Shown: positions 21,309 through 30,465 of the stretch, piece by piece | Numbering within the stretch: position 1 is the first letter of the stretch | How the letters are laid out: each line of letters opens with the position of its first letter | Origin: a virus | DNA length: 35,649 nucleotides | IMG/VR virus record: IMGVR_UViG_3300025785_000044 | Span: 1-35,649 of that record | Strand: one strand, 5' to 3' | The notes under the pieces: model-generated | The model's database searches: none | Told to the model about the DNA's origin: nothing | Seen by the model: only the letters and a program-made list of their open reading frames with translations | Made by a program: the position numbers and the translations under genes

Positions 21309-21518
21309 TTACGCTACGGGTTTGGATCTTGCCGCTATCGCTTGGATTGTTGCGAGATCCACGACCTGCTCAATAACAGGCGGTAACTCAACAGGATCGC
21401 CAATCTGTACATATTCTTCGCCGCATAAATCGCAAGCCTTAAACCATTGAGGCTCGCCGAATCCGCGAGTTTCTGAGTATTGTTTCTTGCACTTTACACA
21501 TTCGTAGTTGTATTTCAT
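21309..21518 (-). CDS. Second FmdB-like zinc ribbon protein
   Basis: 69 residues starting M-K-Y-N-Y-E-C-V-K-C-K-K-Q-Y, with the second pair in A-C-D-L-C-G-E-E-Y. Proline/valine-rich tail and an alanine-rich helix. Sits among tail fibre genes, unlike the FmdB gene at 8091; perhaps a chaperone or regulator. Confidence 0.75.
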   Translation of the reverse strand: MKYNYECVKCKKQYSETRGFGEPQWFKACDLCGEEYVQIGDPVELPPVIEQVVDLATIQAIAARSKPVA

Positions 21519-21532
21519 TTTTTAATCTCCTA

Positions 21533-22588
21533 TTAGTAGTAAAGAAGAATGCAACCGTTGCCACCGTTGCCACCATATTGCGTGCTTGCTGTTCCCGATG
21601 CAACTCCTGCAACAGAGCCCCCGCCACCGCCACCGCCTGAGCCGCCATTACCGCCAATCGCGTTGGTGCTTGTGGTTGCAAAAAATTGTCCTGCGGATCC
21701 GTTGGCAAGATAACCCGCCCCACCGCCACCGCTTGATATTACAAGATTAGGAGACCCTCCCGTACCTGACCCACCCGCTCCGCCGGTAAATGAAGCGGAG
21801 TTCCCGCCATTTCCGCCAGTTGTTATTGTTCTAGTGCCAGAGCCCGAATTATTAAGATATACCGCACCGCCACCACCGCCAACAAGCCCAGAACCACCAG
21901 AACTGCCAGAAACAGTTATGGTTTGGGCGTTGCACTGTAGAGAACCACCGCCGCCCCCCGATGTGCCACTTACTCCGTTTTGTACAGTAAGTGACCCTGA
22001 AGCGGCAGAGTTGAAGCAGAATCCATTAGCACCTGCCCCTCCAACCGAAGTCAAATATGCGGAACCGGGTCCACCCATCATGGCGATTGGGAAGTTGAAG
22101 GTATTGCCCGAACTTCCGCCGCCGCCTGAACCGCCTTGCCCCGAAGGAGCATAATAAGTAACTGTTCCTGTTGTATTTTGAACGAATGTTTCACTCCCGG
22201 GCGCTCCACCTAGTGCGCTTACAAAGCCAAACTTAGTGGTTCCTCCGTAAGAGGCTGGTGGTGCCTGGCCTACAGATATACTCCCTGCCGCTGTTGTTGT
22301 GCCGATACCGCCTGCTCCTATAGTGCAACTCGTTGCGGGTGACATCCATCCCATCACTACCGCACCGCCACCACCGCCTGCTCCTACATTTGCCCCGCCC
22401 GTACTACCTCCTCCGCCGCCACCGATCAAAATAGCGAAAACTTGAGTTACAGTTCCCGGAATAGAAACCGCACCGCTTGAGGTAATAGTTTGTTGAAGCG
22501 AGATACCTGACGGAATAGCCGAAGGATAGGATTGAATATACGCAGTTGGCAGAGTAACGCCAGCCGTAGGTACTTGAGCGATAGCCAT
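21533..22588 (-). CDS. Glycine-rich tail fibre/adhesin
   Basis: 351 residues with a Gly/Ser/Ala-rich body (many GGGGGG runs from about 60 onward) after a beta N-terminus (TQVFAILIGGGGG). Such glycine-rich domains form polyglycine-II bundles in phage adhesins and recognise receptors. The end N-G-C-I-L-L-Y-Y is typical of this domain. Likely host-range determinant. Confidence 0.85.
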   Translation of the reverse strand: MAIAQVPTAGVTLPTAYIQSYPSAIPSGISLQQTITSSGAVSIPGTVTQVFAILIGGGGGGSTGGANVGAGGGGGAVVMGWMSPATSCTIGAGGIGTTTAAGSISVGQAPPASYGGTTKFGFVSALGGAPGSETFVQNTTGTVTYYAPSGQGGSGGGGSSGNTFNFPIAMMGGPGSAYLTSVGGAGANGFCFNSAASGSLTVQNGVSGTSGGGGGSLQCNAQTITVSGSSGGSGLVGGGGGAVYLNNSGSGTRTITTGGNGGNSASFTGGAGGSGTGGSPNLVISSGGGGAGYLANGSAGQFFATTSTNAIGGNGGSGGGGGGGSVAGVASGTASTQYGGNGGNGCILLYY

Positions 22589-22600
22589 TTATTTACTCCC

Positions 22601-22918
22601 TTATGAGATTTCTACGCCGGAAATGTGAAAGTTAATTGTTGTTGCAGATGCTCCACCAGTAATTGTGTTGGTGGTCAGCAAAACTTGCTTGAGGTCGATA
22701 TAAATAGTTGTGTTTGCAGGGATCGCAGTTGTCGTGTTGATTGCAACTTGACCCGCCGCTGGCCCCATAGCGAGAGTAAAAGTACCAGCCGAAGCCGCGG
22801 TGTTAGTAACTGCGATATTAGATACGACAGTCGAGGTCGAAGCGGGAACCGTATAAAGAACAGTTGTAGTCGTAAGCGAAGCCGCAGTACGAGCGAGGAC
22901 TTGAGGTGTTGCTGCCAT
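22601..22918 (-). CDS. Small beta-rich virion protein
   Basis: 105 residues, Thr/Ala/Val-rich: VLYTVPASTSTVVSNIAVTN matches the short beta-sandwich proteins often found beside phage fibres and on heads. Similar in style to the split protein at the window ends. Confidence 0.75.
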   Translation of the reverse strand: MAATPQVLARTAASLTTTTVLYTVPASTSTVVSNIAVTNTAASAGTFTLAMGPAAGQVAINTTTAIPANTTIYIDLKQVLLTTNTITGGASATTINFHISGVEIS

Positions 22919-22919
22919 T

Positions 22920-23942
22920 TTAGATTGCTCCCATGATTGACGCGATTATTTTATCGTTGATATTGCCTATACCTTTTGCTGCCGTAAGCGAAAGAGTTGT
23001 TGGAACAGAAACCGCACCTGCGCCTGAAATAGTTATAGCATCAGTTGCCGAAGAGTTAGTTACGAAGTGTAGCGAGTTATTTCCGAAAGTACCGATTGCC
23101 ATATCAGTAGATCCAGTTGCATAAAATCCATAACCCGGAGCGTTAAGCGCGCCCGTTCCTGAATAAGTCGAAGAGTTAATACCCATTGAGGCGTAGTTAG
23201 TCGATGCGGTACCTTGATCGTTATAGACAATTACTTCGGCAGATGCGGCGGCGTTGTTTGAAGTATTCTGAACTGTTAACTGATTGTATCCAGCGATAGA
23301 AGATTGGAAAGTTGCAAGTAATCCAGTATCAGAAAATGAGTTTGTACCGACATTGAGAACGCCTGATGTTGATGAAGTTCCGGCAGTTGGTGTGAGGTTA
23401 AGAGTCTTGTTGGTAAGAGTCTGAGTTCCGGTTGTCGTTACATTTCCGAACGGTCCGGTTGCAAGCGTTCCATAGTTTGTAATATTTGCAGTGACGATTG
23501 AAGTAACGCTAGTGCCAACTGCGATCTGACCTAACGCTAAAGAGTTAGCAGGGGTCGCAGGAACAGTTGGGGATGCGGCAGGAGTTCCTGCGATAACTTG
23601 GAACGACACATTGTTAAGCGTTCCTGAATAGTAAGCATCGTTGATTGTAATAACGATAAGGTCAATACGAGGGTTCGATGGGCTTGAAGTAGAAATAGTG
23701 AGGTTTGTAGTTGCATCGTTATACGCCATGTATGTGCCCATATTGGCTTGCGTTGTTCCAACGATAGCGGCATAACCTGACGACACATTTACGGACATAT
23801 TTGGAGTACCGTTTTGTGTAATCTGAAGATCGGAAGCATTGACGATACCAGTCGTCTGCCATATTGCCTTAGTAGTTAGGCGATCATTTTCCGCAGGGTG
23901 AGATCCATTTTGTAACCAACTCGGTGGTGTTCTTAATGCCAT
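22920..23942 (-). CDS. Tail fibre or minor tail protein
   Basis: 340 residues. Opens MALRTPPSWLQNGSHPAEND, a motif seen at the starts of siphovirus fibre proteins, followed by a beta domain (GTTQANMGTYMAYNDATTNL) and a repeat-rich Thr/Ser C-terminal half (GNVTTTGTQTLTNKTL is a common fibre motif). Structural role; receptor not known. Confidence 0.82.
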   Translation of the reverse strand: MALRTPPSWLQNGSHPAENDRLTTKAIWQTTGIVNASDLQITQNGTPNMSVNVSSGYAAIVGTTQANMGTYMAYNDATTNLTISTSSPSNPRIDLIVITINDAYYSGTLNNVSFQVIAGTPAASPTVPATPANSLALGQIAVGTSVTSIVTANITNYGTLATGPFGNVTTTGTQTLTNKTLNLTPTAGTSSTSGVLNVGTNSFSDTGLLATFQSSIAGYNQLTVQNTSNNAAASAEVIVYNDQGTASTNYASMGINSSTYSGTGALNAPGYGFYATGSTDMAIGTFGNNSLHFVTNSSATDAITISGAGAVSVPTTLSLTAAKGIGNINDKIIASIMGAI

Positions 23943-23951
23943 CTTGTCCCC

Positions 23952-25079
23952 TTAGATATAACTGTTGTACCAAGTAACTGTTGCGGAAGTTGTACCCGCA
24001 AGTGTACCTGTTCCTGATAGGTAAAACTGATTCGCGCCCGGCTGAGCATAGAACCAGTTTGAGCCGCCCGCAACTAGATTTCGAGCAGTAGATCCGTTAA
24101 GTGTAACAAGGCGTTGCCCGAGATCAACTACGAGCGTATCCGTATTCGCGTAACTTCCTTGAATCGTAATGTAGTTACCCTGAGTGCTATTACCCACGAT
24201 CGCATTGGTAATCGGCCCAGTAATCGTGATGATTGGGTAGGTGTTAGCCCATCCAGCGTTGTTGATAGTAGTACCAGCCGCGCCACCGCCGAAAGTCAAA
24301 GGATAAACACGGTTGTATGTGCGACCGAGATAGTTCAGACCAATCAGAGAGGCAGACTGTTGAGTATTGTCGTAGAACTTAGGATCAGGCGCAAAGAAAG
24401 TCCATTGGCTTGTAATGTATCCATAAGTAAAGTCGGGAGTAATGACCGTCTTGGAATCTCTTACGCGAGCGTTAAAGAATTGAATGCTCGAGGACTGAGG
24501 CAACTTAAATTGCAACTGATTCGTTGTGGAAAAAGGTGTGTACGAGGAGGTCGGCAATAGATTACTTTTTAACAGGTTGTAGTTAGCCTGTGCGCTCATA
24601 GTCGAGTTGGCAGATCCGCCCGAGGTGTAAGTATCGGTAAGAGTCACGGGAATCGTGAAGTGAGTATTGTCGATCACGGTAAGAGTCTGAGCGGTCTGAT
24701 TGAATCCAGTACCAGCCATACCTGTAGGGTTTCCACTAGAAAGTACGCCAGTAATGGTAACAATTTGACCAGTATTAAAACCGTGATAAGCCGAAGTCGT
24801 ATAGGTGATTACACCCGTACCCGTAGCAGTCGCGCCAGTAATAGTCGCAGTGATATTGCTTGAAAGAGTCAGGATGGTCAAAGTAATAGATCGACCTCCG
24901 AGGAAATCACGACCCGAGAACATACCGTCATTGAAACCCTGATTATCATCCTGATTACGGATAACCGGCAAGCCTTCAATTCCATCAGCGGCGTTAATTT
25001 GATAAGGAGATCCAGCGCCACCGAAGGCGAATCCGTTCCATGTAAATCCGTACTGATTAAGCGAAGTCAGGGTTGCCAT
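23952..25079 (-). CDS. Distal tail protein with inserted beta domain
   Basis: 375 residues. The N-terminus (FTWNGFAFGGAGSPYQI ... EGLPVIRNQDDNQG) and the middle (LQFKLP, FNARVRD, QWTFFAPDPKFYD) match the siphovirus distal tail (Dit) family. About residues 74-160 are an extra module (HGFNTGQIVTITG ... DNTHFTIP) of a type found in other phage tail proteins. C-terminal half is a second beta sandwich. Connects tail tube and tip. Confidence 0.8.
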   Translation of the reverse strand: MATLTSLNQYGFTWNGFAFGGAGSPYQINAADGIEGLPVIRNQDDNQGFNDGMFSGRDFLGGRSITLTILTLSSNITATITGATATGTGVITYTTSAYHGFNTGQIVTITGVLSSGNPTGMAGTGFNQTAQTLTVIDNTHFTIPVTLTDTYTSGGSANSTMSAQANYNLLKSNLLPTSSYTPFSTTNQLQFKLPQSSSIQFFNARVRDSKTVITPDFTYGYITSQWTFFAPDPKFYDNTQQSASLIGLNYLGRTYNRVYPLTFGGGAAGTTINNAGWANTYPIITITGPITNAIVGNSTQGNYITIQGSYANTDTLVVDLGQRLVTLNGSTARNLVAGGSNWFYAQPGANQFYLSGTGTLAGTTSATVTWYNSYI

Positions 25080-27667
25080 TAGTAAGCCACCGCCTTATTT
25101 GATCCAGTTGGAACGGCAGGGATAATGCCCTGAGTTTGCCCGAGAGTAATAGCGGCAAGAACGCCCGCAGATACGGTAGGGAGTGAAGGGTCGGTTGTCG
25201 ATACATAGAAATTAGCGTTGCCAATAGCAGGAGCAGGGTTAGCAATTCCCGGCCCATAAGGCGCAGGTGTTGTAGAAGGTGCTGGCATATAAGCGGAAGC
25301 ATAAGGAGACGAACTTGCCACACCTAAAGTGGCAAGCAAAGCGAGAGTTGCTTGAATTTGTTTTTGCAACCCAACTAATTTGTCATCCATCGCCTTTGAG
25401 ATAGCAGAAATTTGATCGTTATACGCCTTTAGCGAAGCGGCATTAGCATCATCAAGTGCTCGTTGAGCCGTATCCATACCATCTTTGAGAGTTTGATCCG
25501 CGGCGGCTTTAGCATCATTTAAGCGTTGTAATTCAGAGGCAAGCGCATCTGATAATGTCTTGTCAGCGGCGGCAACTGATTTATTGTAAGAATCAGTAGC
25601 GGCATCGAGAGACTTATCATAAGCCCCGTTTTCTTTTGCTACCGCATCTGCAAGTTTGGCTGAATTGTCGGCAAGCAGATTAGTGAGATCAACACCGACT
25701 TGCTTATACTGATCCATCATTTGCTGAGTGGCTAATTGTGTTCCACTATTCATTTGCTTAGCAAGATCATTTAAGCCGTTATTAGATACATCTTCGATTT
25801 TGCTATAAAGAGATTTAAGTTGAGTTGCAGTTTCGGGCGTAGCATTAAGAATTGCCTGAGACATTTGATCGCCAACTTGTGGACCTTTAGCAAGAACTTG
25901 ATCAATAAAAGTTTGTGAATACCCTTGAGCGGCTAATGCACCCGCATCTTTTTGTAATTGAACTACGGAATCAAGTTGATCCTGAAGAGCAGTTTGAAGA
26001 TCTGATGCAGTATCGCCCGTCTTAAACAATGATCCAATATCGACTTTTGTAGCGTTAGCGAACGCTCCGGTCATTAAGTCAATCGAAGATTGAACGATTG
26101 CTTGACGCTTATCAGCGGCCTGTTGTTCTAGGGCAGTTGCTTGATCTGCATACTGTTTCTGAATAGCGAGCAGGTTGTCATTATGTTGAGTTAATAGATC
26201 AGCCTTTTTAGCCGCAAAATCTGCATCGATTGCCTTGATCGCTTCTGTATGAGTTTTTTCGGCATTAGCAGAAGCCTCATCGTAAGCCTTTTGAGCCGAA
26301 GCATAAGCCTCTGCGTGTCTGCGATTAAGATCATCTTTTGTATTGTTAAAAGTTTGCAACGCTCTTGCTTCAGCATCTCTCTTGGTCTGCATAGCCGCAT
26401 CCATCTGAGTTTGCCGATCAAGAAGATCAGTATTGTATTGCTCATCTAATTTTGTAAGAGTAGCGAGATTGCTCTTAACCAATGCTTCGTGTTTAGCCGC
26501 GGCAGTCTGAGCCGCTTTGAGAACATTTCCAGCCGCACCTAATCCGCCACCGACTTCCGTATCCCCGCCTGTAGATATACCACCGGAACTTGCAAGCGCG
26601 CCACCGAGAGTTGGGAGCGTAATCTTTTTATTTGCTAGGGAGTCAAGGCTTGTTCCGAACTTGCCAACTGCTAGAGCGGCTTCGTCCACACCTTTACCAA
26701 TAGCCTTAAAAGGCTCACCGAGAATTGGAATCTTTGCGACGGTATCGACTACCTTAGCGATCGCTCCGAGCAGGTAGCCGAATGCCCCTACAACGACCTC
26801 TACGACCCCTACAATGACCTTTCGCAAGCCTTCGTGGGTATTCCATAGGTTAATGAGTTGCTTGATCCACGCGCCCAATGTGGCGTTATAGAGGAACTCG
26901 ATCGCAGGGATCAGTACCCCAGTAATAAACTCCATTAACTTCGTCAGGATAGGCATAACGACTGCGCCCACCTTGACGGCTACATCATCAAACTTAGCCT
27001 TGAGGATTTCCATTTCGCCAGCGAAGGTATGGGTATAACCAACGGCTTGCCCACCGATCTTGCCGTTCAATTCATCCATCGCCTTAGCAATAGCCTGATT
27101 CTTAGGGAGAGTGGTATCTAAGGTGATACCGAATTCCTTAAATGCCTTCGCCGATCCCATTGTTCCTTTTTCAAGGGTTCCGGCGGCCTCTGCCAATGAC
27201 TCGTGCTTGTAGCGAGCAAGATCAGCCGCCATCGACATAAGTTTTGTTGATTCAGTCGTAGATCCGGTGGCAGTAATTAACTTGGTATATGCGGTTTCGG
27301 AATCCTTAACGGAAAATCCTAGAGAACTCATCTTCTCTGTAGTCGCAGTAACCTCAGCACGGTTAGCGGCGGTATTCTGCTTTGCGTTATTCATCGCAGT
27401 CGAGAGTTGCTCAGTAGCGACCTGCGTATCTTGGATAGCCTTTACTGCATCATGGAGTCCGGTAGTGAGAATCTGCAATCCCTGAGTCATTACATTGCCA
27501 GCGAATACGCCAAGCATCGTGGACTTGAGGGAGTCGAACTTTGAATTCTGCTCTTTAGCGGTATCGCCGATCTTATTTAATCCGGCGGTAGCCTCTTGAA
27601 CTGCGGCAGTAAGGTTGGAGAGTTGTACGAGGATTTCGACATTTAATGGAGGAACTTCACCTGCCAT
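25079..27667 (-). CDS. Tape measure protein
   Basis: 862 residues, right after the chaperone and gp10-like genes. N-terminal helical domain (FDSLKSTMLGVFAGNV), transmembrane-like stretches around residues 235-300 (IEFLYNATLGAWI, VIVGVVEVVVGAFGYLLGAI), then long coiled coils with repeated A/K/D-rich segments. At about 1.5 angstrom per residue it predicts a tail near 130 nm. One-base overlap with the distal tail gene. Confidence 0.92.
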   Translation of the reverse strand: MAGEVPPLNVEILVQLSNLTAAVQEATAGLNKIGDTAKEQNSKFDSLKSTMLGVFAGNVMTQGLQILTTGLHDAVKAIQDTQVATEQLSTAMNNAKQNTAANRAEVTATTEKMSSLGFSVKDSETAYTKLITATGSTTESTKLMSMAADLARYKHESLAEAAGTLEKGTMGSAKAFKEFGITLDTTLPKNQAIAKAMDELNGKIGGQAVGYTHTFAGEMEILKAKFDDVAVKVGAVVMPILTKLMEFITGVLIPAIEFLYNATLGAWIKQLINLWNTHEGLRKVIVGVVEVVVGAFGYLLGAIAKVVDTVAKIPILGEPFKAIGKGVDEAALAVGKFGTSLDSLANKKITLPTLGGALASSGGISTGGDTEVGGGLGAAGNVLKAAQTAAAKHEALVKSNLATLTKLDEQYNTDLLDRQTQMDAAMQTKRDAEARALQTFNNTKDDLNRRHAEAYASAQKAYDEASANAEKTHTEAIKAIDADFAAKKADLLTQHNDNLLAIQKQYADQATALEQQAADKRQAIVQSSIDLMTGAFANATKVDIGSLFKTGDTASDLQTALQDQLDSVVQLQKDAGALAAQGYSQTFIDQVLAKGPQVGDQMSQAILNATPETATQLKSLYSKIEDVSNNGLNDLAKQMNSGTQLATQQMMDQYKQVGVDLTNLLADNSAKLADAVAKENGAYDKSLDAATDSYNKSVAAADKTLSDALASELQRLNDAKAAADQTLKDGMDTAQRALDDANAASLKAYNDQISAISKAMDDKLVGLQKQIQATLALLATLGVASSSPYASAYMPAPSTTPAPYGPGIANPAPAIGNANFYVSTTDPSLPTVSAGVLAAITLGQTQGIIPAVPTGSNKAVAY

Positions 27668-27670
27668 CGG

Positions 27671-28138
27671 TTACGCTCCCATCGCTCGTCGAACTTCGTC
27701 ACGGATATAAGCGGAAGCCCTGCCCGATTGTACCAAGTAATCACGCGCTGGAATCATATAAGGGAACTTGACTCCATCTTTCCAGCGACTTGATCCCAAT
27801 TCAACGGCTCGTGCGTATTCAGCACCGGAGGTTGCACTCGCAGTATAAGTTTCGAAGCCAACACGACGGACAGGATTGCCAATAATGTTGCGAAAGAGAT
27901 TTCCGGTCGCATAGTTTGGACCTTCGCCATCTCTCGGACCAATATGAGGGTTATAGCGAAGCCTGTTATTTTTTTGCACCGGTGGGTTCTTGACTTCGCT
28001 TGCATTTTTTTTTGCTTGGAAAACTAAGTCCTGAGTAATCTTTTGAGTCGCACGATAGCCGGCATCATCCATACGCTTTTGCCAAGCATTGAGAGCCGCT
28101 AGGACTTCAGGCAAGTTGCTCGATACGCTATCGCTCAC
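27671..28138 (-). CDS. HK97 gp10-like neck or tail protein
   Basis: 155 residues from the GTG at 28138, which overlaps the stop of the frameshift product (GTGA). Contains an N-terminal helix, G-P-R-D-G-E-G-P-N-Y-A-T-G-N-L, and S-G-A-E-Y-A-R-A-V-E-L-G-S-S-R-W near the end, typical of gp10/tail-completion proteins. Placed between chaperone and tape measure instead of in the neck block. Confidence 0.75.
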   Translation of the reverse strand: MSDSVSSNLPEVLAALNAWQKRMDDAGYRATQKITQDLVFQAKKNASEVKNPPVQKNNRLRYNPHIGPRDGEGPNYATGNLFRNIIGNPVRRVGFETYTASATSGAEYARAVELGSSRWKDGVKFPYMIPARDYLVQSGRASAYIRDEVRRAMGA

Positions 28139-28685
28139 TTACGGCTCTCCATCTTTTCGATCTTAACTTCTTCGACTGCATCTGCAATCGCTAAGAGCCA
28201 ATCTGCCTTAGCCGCTGGCAAGTTATCCACCTGCTCAGGAGTCCAGCCAAAACGATCAGCGAACTTGAAGTAAAACCACTCTGTTGTCGGATACTCAAGG
28301 GTATCCGATTTTTGGAATCCCCTGAATAAATCCTTGAGCCGTTCTAGTTTTCTAAAGGGCTATCGGGGTTCAGCCTATTCTCGTCTGAGTCATTAAGGCT
28401 TGGGAAAAGTTCAGTTGTAAGGTGATCTGTTTCCTTCATCAACGCGGTGTAGTCAGGGATAGACAATTCCTCAATCGAGTCAATCTTGACCGAAGGGATT
28501 AAAAGATCGAGTGACCAATCCTCAATGATCGCCGCTAACAGAGCGTTGCTGATAGCAATACCTTTTTCGGCTTGTGATTCAGCATCGCCAGCGCGCATAA
28601 TGCGGTTGCGATCCTTGACTTTTAATTCAGTCGCATCTTTAATTGTTACTGTCGCGCCTGACGGTAGCGTAATTTTCTTTGACAT
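28135..28685 (-). CDS. Tail assembly chaperone, long form by -1 frameshift
   Basis: The short form's frame slips at CCCTTTA (28359-28353): codons CCT-TTA are read, then the ribosome moves back one base and continues AGA-AAA-CTA. The added 72 residues (RKLERLKDLFRGFQKS ... EKMESRK) contain W-F-Y-F-K-F-A-D-R-F-G-W, a hallmark of the gpGT-type extension. Total is 183 residues. The product ends at 28135 and shares its TGA with the start of the next gene. Helps assembly of the tape measure. Confidence 0.9.
28344..28685 (-). CDS. Tail assembly chaperone, short form
   Basis: 113 residues; ATG at 28685 behind a perfect AGGAGG. Starts MSKKITLPSGATVTIKD, typical of chaperones located between major tail protein and tape measure. 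Ends SPLEN just after the slippery heptamer. This is the main product in the family; the long form is made in a small fraction of rounds. Confidence 0.88.
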   Translation of the reverse strand: MSKKITLPSGATVTIKDATELKVKDRNRIMRAGDAESQAEKGIAISNALLAAIIEDWSLDLLIPSVKIDSIEELSIPDYTALMKETDHLTTELFPSLNDSDENRLNPDSPLEN

Positions 28686-28730
28686 ATTGCCTCCTAGTTG
28701 TTTGCCTTCTCTTTATCCTAGCAAATCTAG

Positions 28731-28786
28731 GCAGTAGGGGTGCGGGATCCACGAAGGCGGGCGAATCGACCTGCCACCCCTACTGC
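28731..28786. terminator. Large stem-loop between major tail protein and chaperone
   Basis: Perfect 12-bp arms GCAGTAGGGGTG (28731-28742) and CACCCCTACTGC (28775-28786) with a GC-rich 32-base loop. No strong T tract follows, so it may be an attenuator or RNA-stabilising end that keeps major tail protein mRNA more abundant than chaperone mRNA. Confidence 0.7.
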
Positions 28787-28794
28787 GTTCTAGT

Positions 28795-29775
28795 TTATGC
28801 GACTGAAGTTGTTACTGCGTTCTTTACGACCCACTTGATAGGTGAGTATCCGACAGTTCCGGCATCAGTCAAGTTGCCTTGCGCGTTGAAATCGACGAGA
28901 ACTTCTACGAAGTCCTTTGAGCGTTCAATAACGGCGAGTGTGTATGCACCCTTAGTCATTGTTGCCTGAATCGAAGTCTGTGATGCACCTGTTCCAGTAG
29001 TCCAGTTAAAGACGAGAGCAGGTTGAGTGTTGGTGAGATAGTTAGTGAGTTGGGTGTCGTTTTCCATAAGGAAAGTCGCCTTGCCAGTCACTTCGAGCGC
29101 ACCGAGGAATACCTGATACGGAGTCTGCACATTTGAGATTCCATAGATAGGAGTTACTGGGCGCTTGAGGTCGATATTTCCCTGAGTTGAGTTAGAGATA
29201 GAAGTACCACCAACGCTAACTGTTCCAGTCCATACGACTGAAGGGAGAACGGTTGAGAATGATGGGGTTGGGGTGGAAGTTGTTGCTGAAACCCATCCGG
29301 TTGACTTTGCATCGTACTCAAGGAGTCCGTCTGCGTTCCACTTAAGCGAGAAGTCATGGAACTGGTGACCAGCCCACGCACGAACATTCGCACCGTAGTA
29401 ATCAAGGATTGTGTACGCAGATGGCTGAGCATCGGAAGCCGTAGCCGTTGTGTTCTTGAGGGCGAGAGTGTGAGTGTAAGGCGCAGATCCAGTAACTACA
29501 TCTTCGCCAAGTACGCCAGCGAGAGGGTAAAGGATTGTGTCTGCGAATACTGCTCCACCAAAATCGAAGGTTGAGTGAACGCGACCCTGCAAGTAGTTGT
29601 AATTCTTTACGAGAGATCCACGGAGACCTTCGTCGTAAAGAGGTGTGTAAATATCCTGAGGCTTGATGGTGTTCGCAATTACAGGGATATAAGCGGTTGG
29701 AGTTGTTACCGCAGTTCCCTTAGTAGTTTCCTTAGCGATTCCAATATACGAACGATGGGTATTTTGAACTGCCAT
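28795..29775 (-). CDS. Major tail tube protein
   Basis: 326 residues starting MAVQNTHRSYIGIAKETTKG, the classic opening of siphovirus tube proteins, with A-Y-I-P-V, G-L-R-G-S and the GAVFADTILYPLAGVLG segment that matches the Phage_TTP family. Extra loops (TPSFSTVLPSVVWTG) are present. Forms the tube hexamers; expected to be highly expressed, as the stem-loop after it also suggests. Confidence 0.9.
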   Translation of the reverse strand: MAVQNTHRSYIGIAKETTKGTAVTTPTAYIPVIANTIKPQDIYTPLYDEGLRGSLVKNYNYLQGRVHSTFDFGGAVFADTILYPLAGVLGEDVVTGSAPYTHTLALKNTTATASDAQPSAYTILDYYGANVRAWAGHQFHDFSLKWNADGLLEYDAKSTGWVSATTSTPTPSFSTVLPSVVWTGTVSVGGTSISNSTQGNIDLKRPVTPIYGISNVQTPYQVFLGALEVTGKATFLMENDTQLTNYLTNTQPALVFNWTTGTGASQTSIQATMTKGAYTLAVIERSKDFVEVLVDFNAQGNLTDAGTVGYSPIKWVVKNAVTTSVA

Positions 29776-29779
29776 TACT

Positions 29780-29965
29780 TCACTCTCCTACGGTTGTGTC
29801 AGGCGCGGCTGACGGTGCTGGTGTTGTTTTCTTTGATGCTGAAGCGAGAGTGACATTGGCTGAGATAACCTCATCCTTTGACTCAAAAGTGTCGCCGGGT
29901 TTAACGGTCAGTCCGAGAGTTGGGAACTCCTGAACATCGTCACCGTTGTATTGATAGGTGGCCAT
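29780..29965 (-). CDS. Small head-tail region protein
   Basis: 61 residues from ATG at 29965 after AAGGAG; a longer frame upstream is only open by chance. MATYQYNGDDVQEFPTLGLTV then a Pro/Thr/Ala-rich acidic tail. Short proteins of this kind follow the tail terminator in actinophages; function unknown. Confidence 0.75.
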   Translation of the reverse strand: MATYQYNGDDVQEFPTLGLTVKPGDTFESKDEVISANVTLASASKKTTPAPSAAPDTTVGE

Positions 29966-29973
29966 CGTTCTCC

Positions 29974-30465
29974 TTATGCCTGAATCATTTGGGTAACATC
30001 GAATCGAATCTCTGCAAAGGTTTCTGTCGCTCCGGACTCCGAAGTTGTCGGCTCTCCATAGATACAGTCGATCACAGGTTCCGCGCCTTGCCACACATTT
30101 ACTTGCGATGTATCACCGAAGTTATGACTGGCTCGAAGCGTATTCTTGATGTTGTCGATAAGTGTATCAAAATCCGTCATTGCATCTTCGGCGTTATTCA
30201 GAACGGAGTGGTGGAAAACCTGCAAGATCACTTGGAAATCAACACGCTTCCAACCACCGGTTGCGCCTCCTACTGCCAAACGAGTTTCGCGTTCGCTTTG
30301 GATAAAGATTACGACTGCGGCACGACTCATCTGACCCGGCTGAGCATTTACCTGATAGTTGATGCGCTTAGGAAATGAAGTAAAGATCTGATTGAGCGTA
30401 GGAATACTTGCACCAACGAGGTAATTGTAAAGAGTAGAGCGGAGTTGGGTTCTGCCGACTGCCAT
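29974..30465 (-). CDS. Tail terminator/completion protein
   Basis: 163 residues. L-R-S-T-L-Y-N-Y-L-V-G-A (8-19), a long beta region with A-A-V-V-I-F-I-Q-S-E-R-E-T-R and a terminal beta-strand E-I-R-F-D-V-T-Q-M-I. Position between connector and tube genes and length fit a gpU-type terminator that caps tail growth. Confidence 0.75.
   Translation of the reverse strand: MAVGRTQLRSTLYNYLVGASIPTLNQIFTSFPKRINYQVNAQPGQMSRAAVVIFIQSERETRLAVGGATGGWKRVDFQVILQVFHHSVLNNAEDAMTDFDTLIDNIKNTLRASHNFGDTSQVNVWQGAEPVIDCIYGEPTTSESGATETFAEIRFDVTQMIQA

Noticed and set aside
21834-22154. Proline-rich plus-strand open frame
   Set aside because: It is the complement of glycine codons in the tail adhesin.
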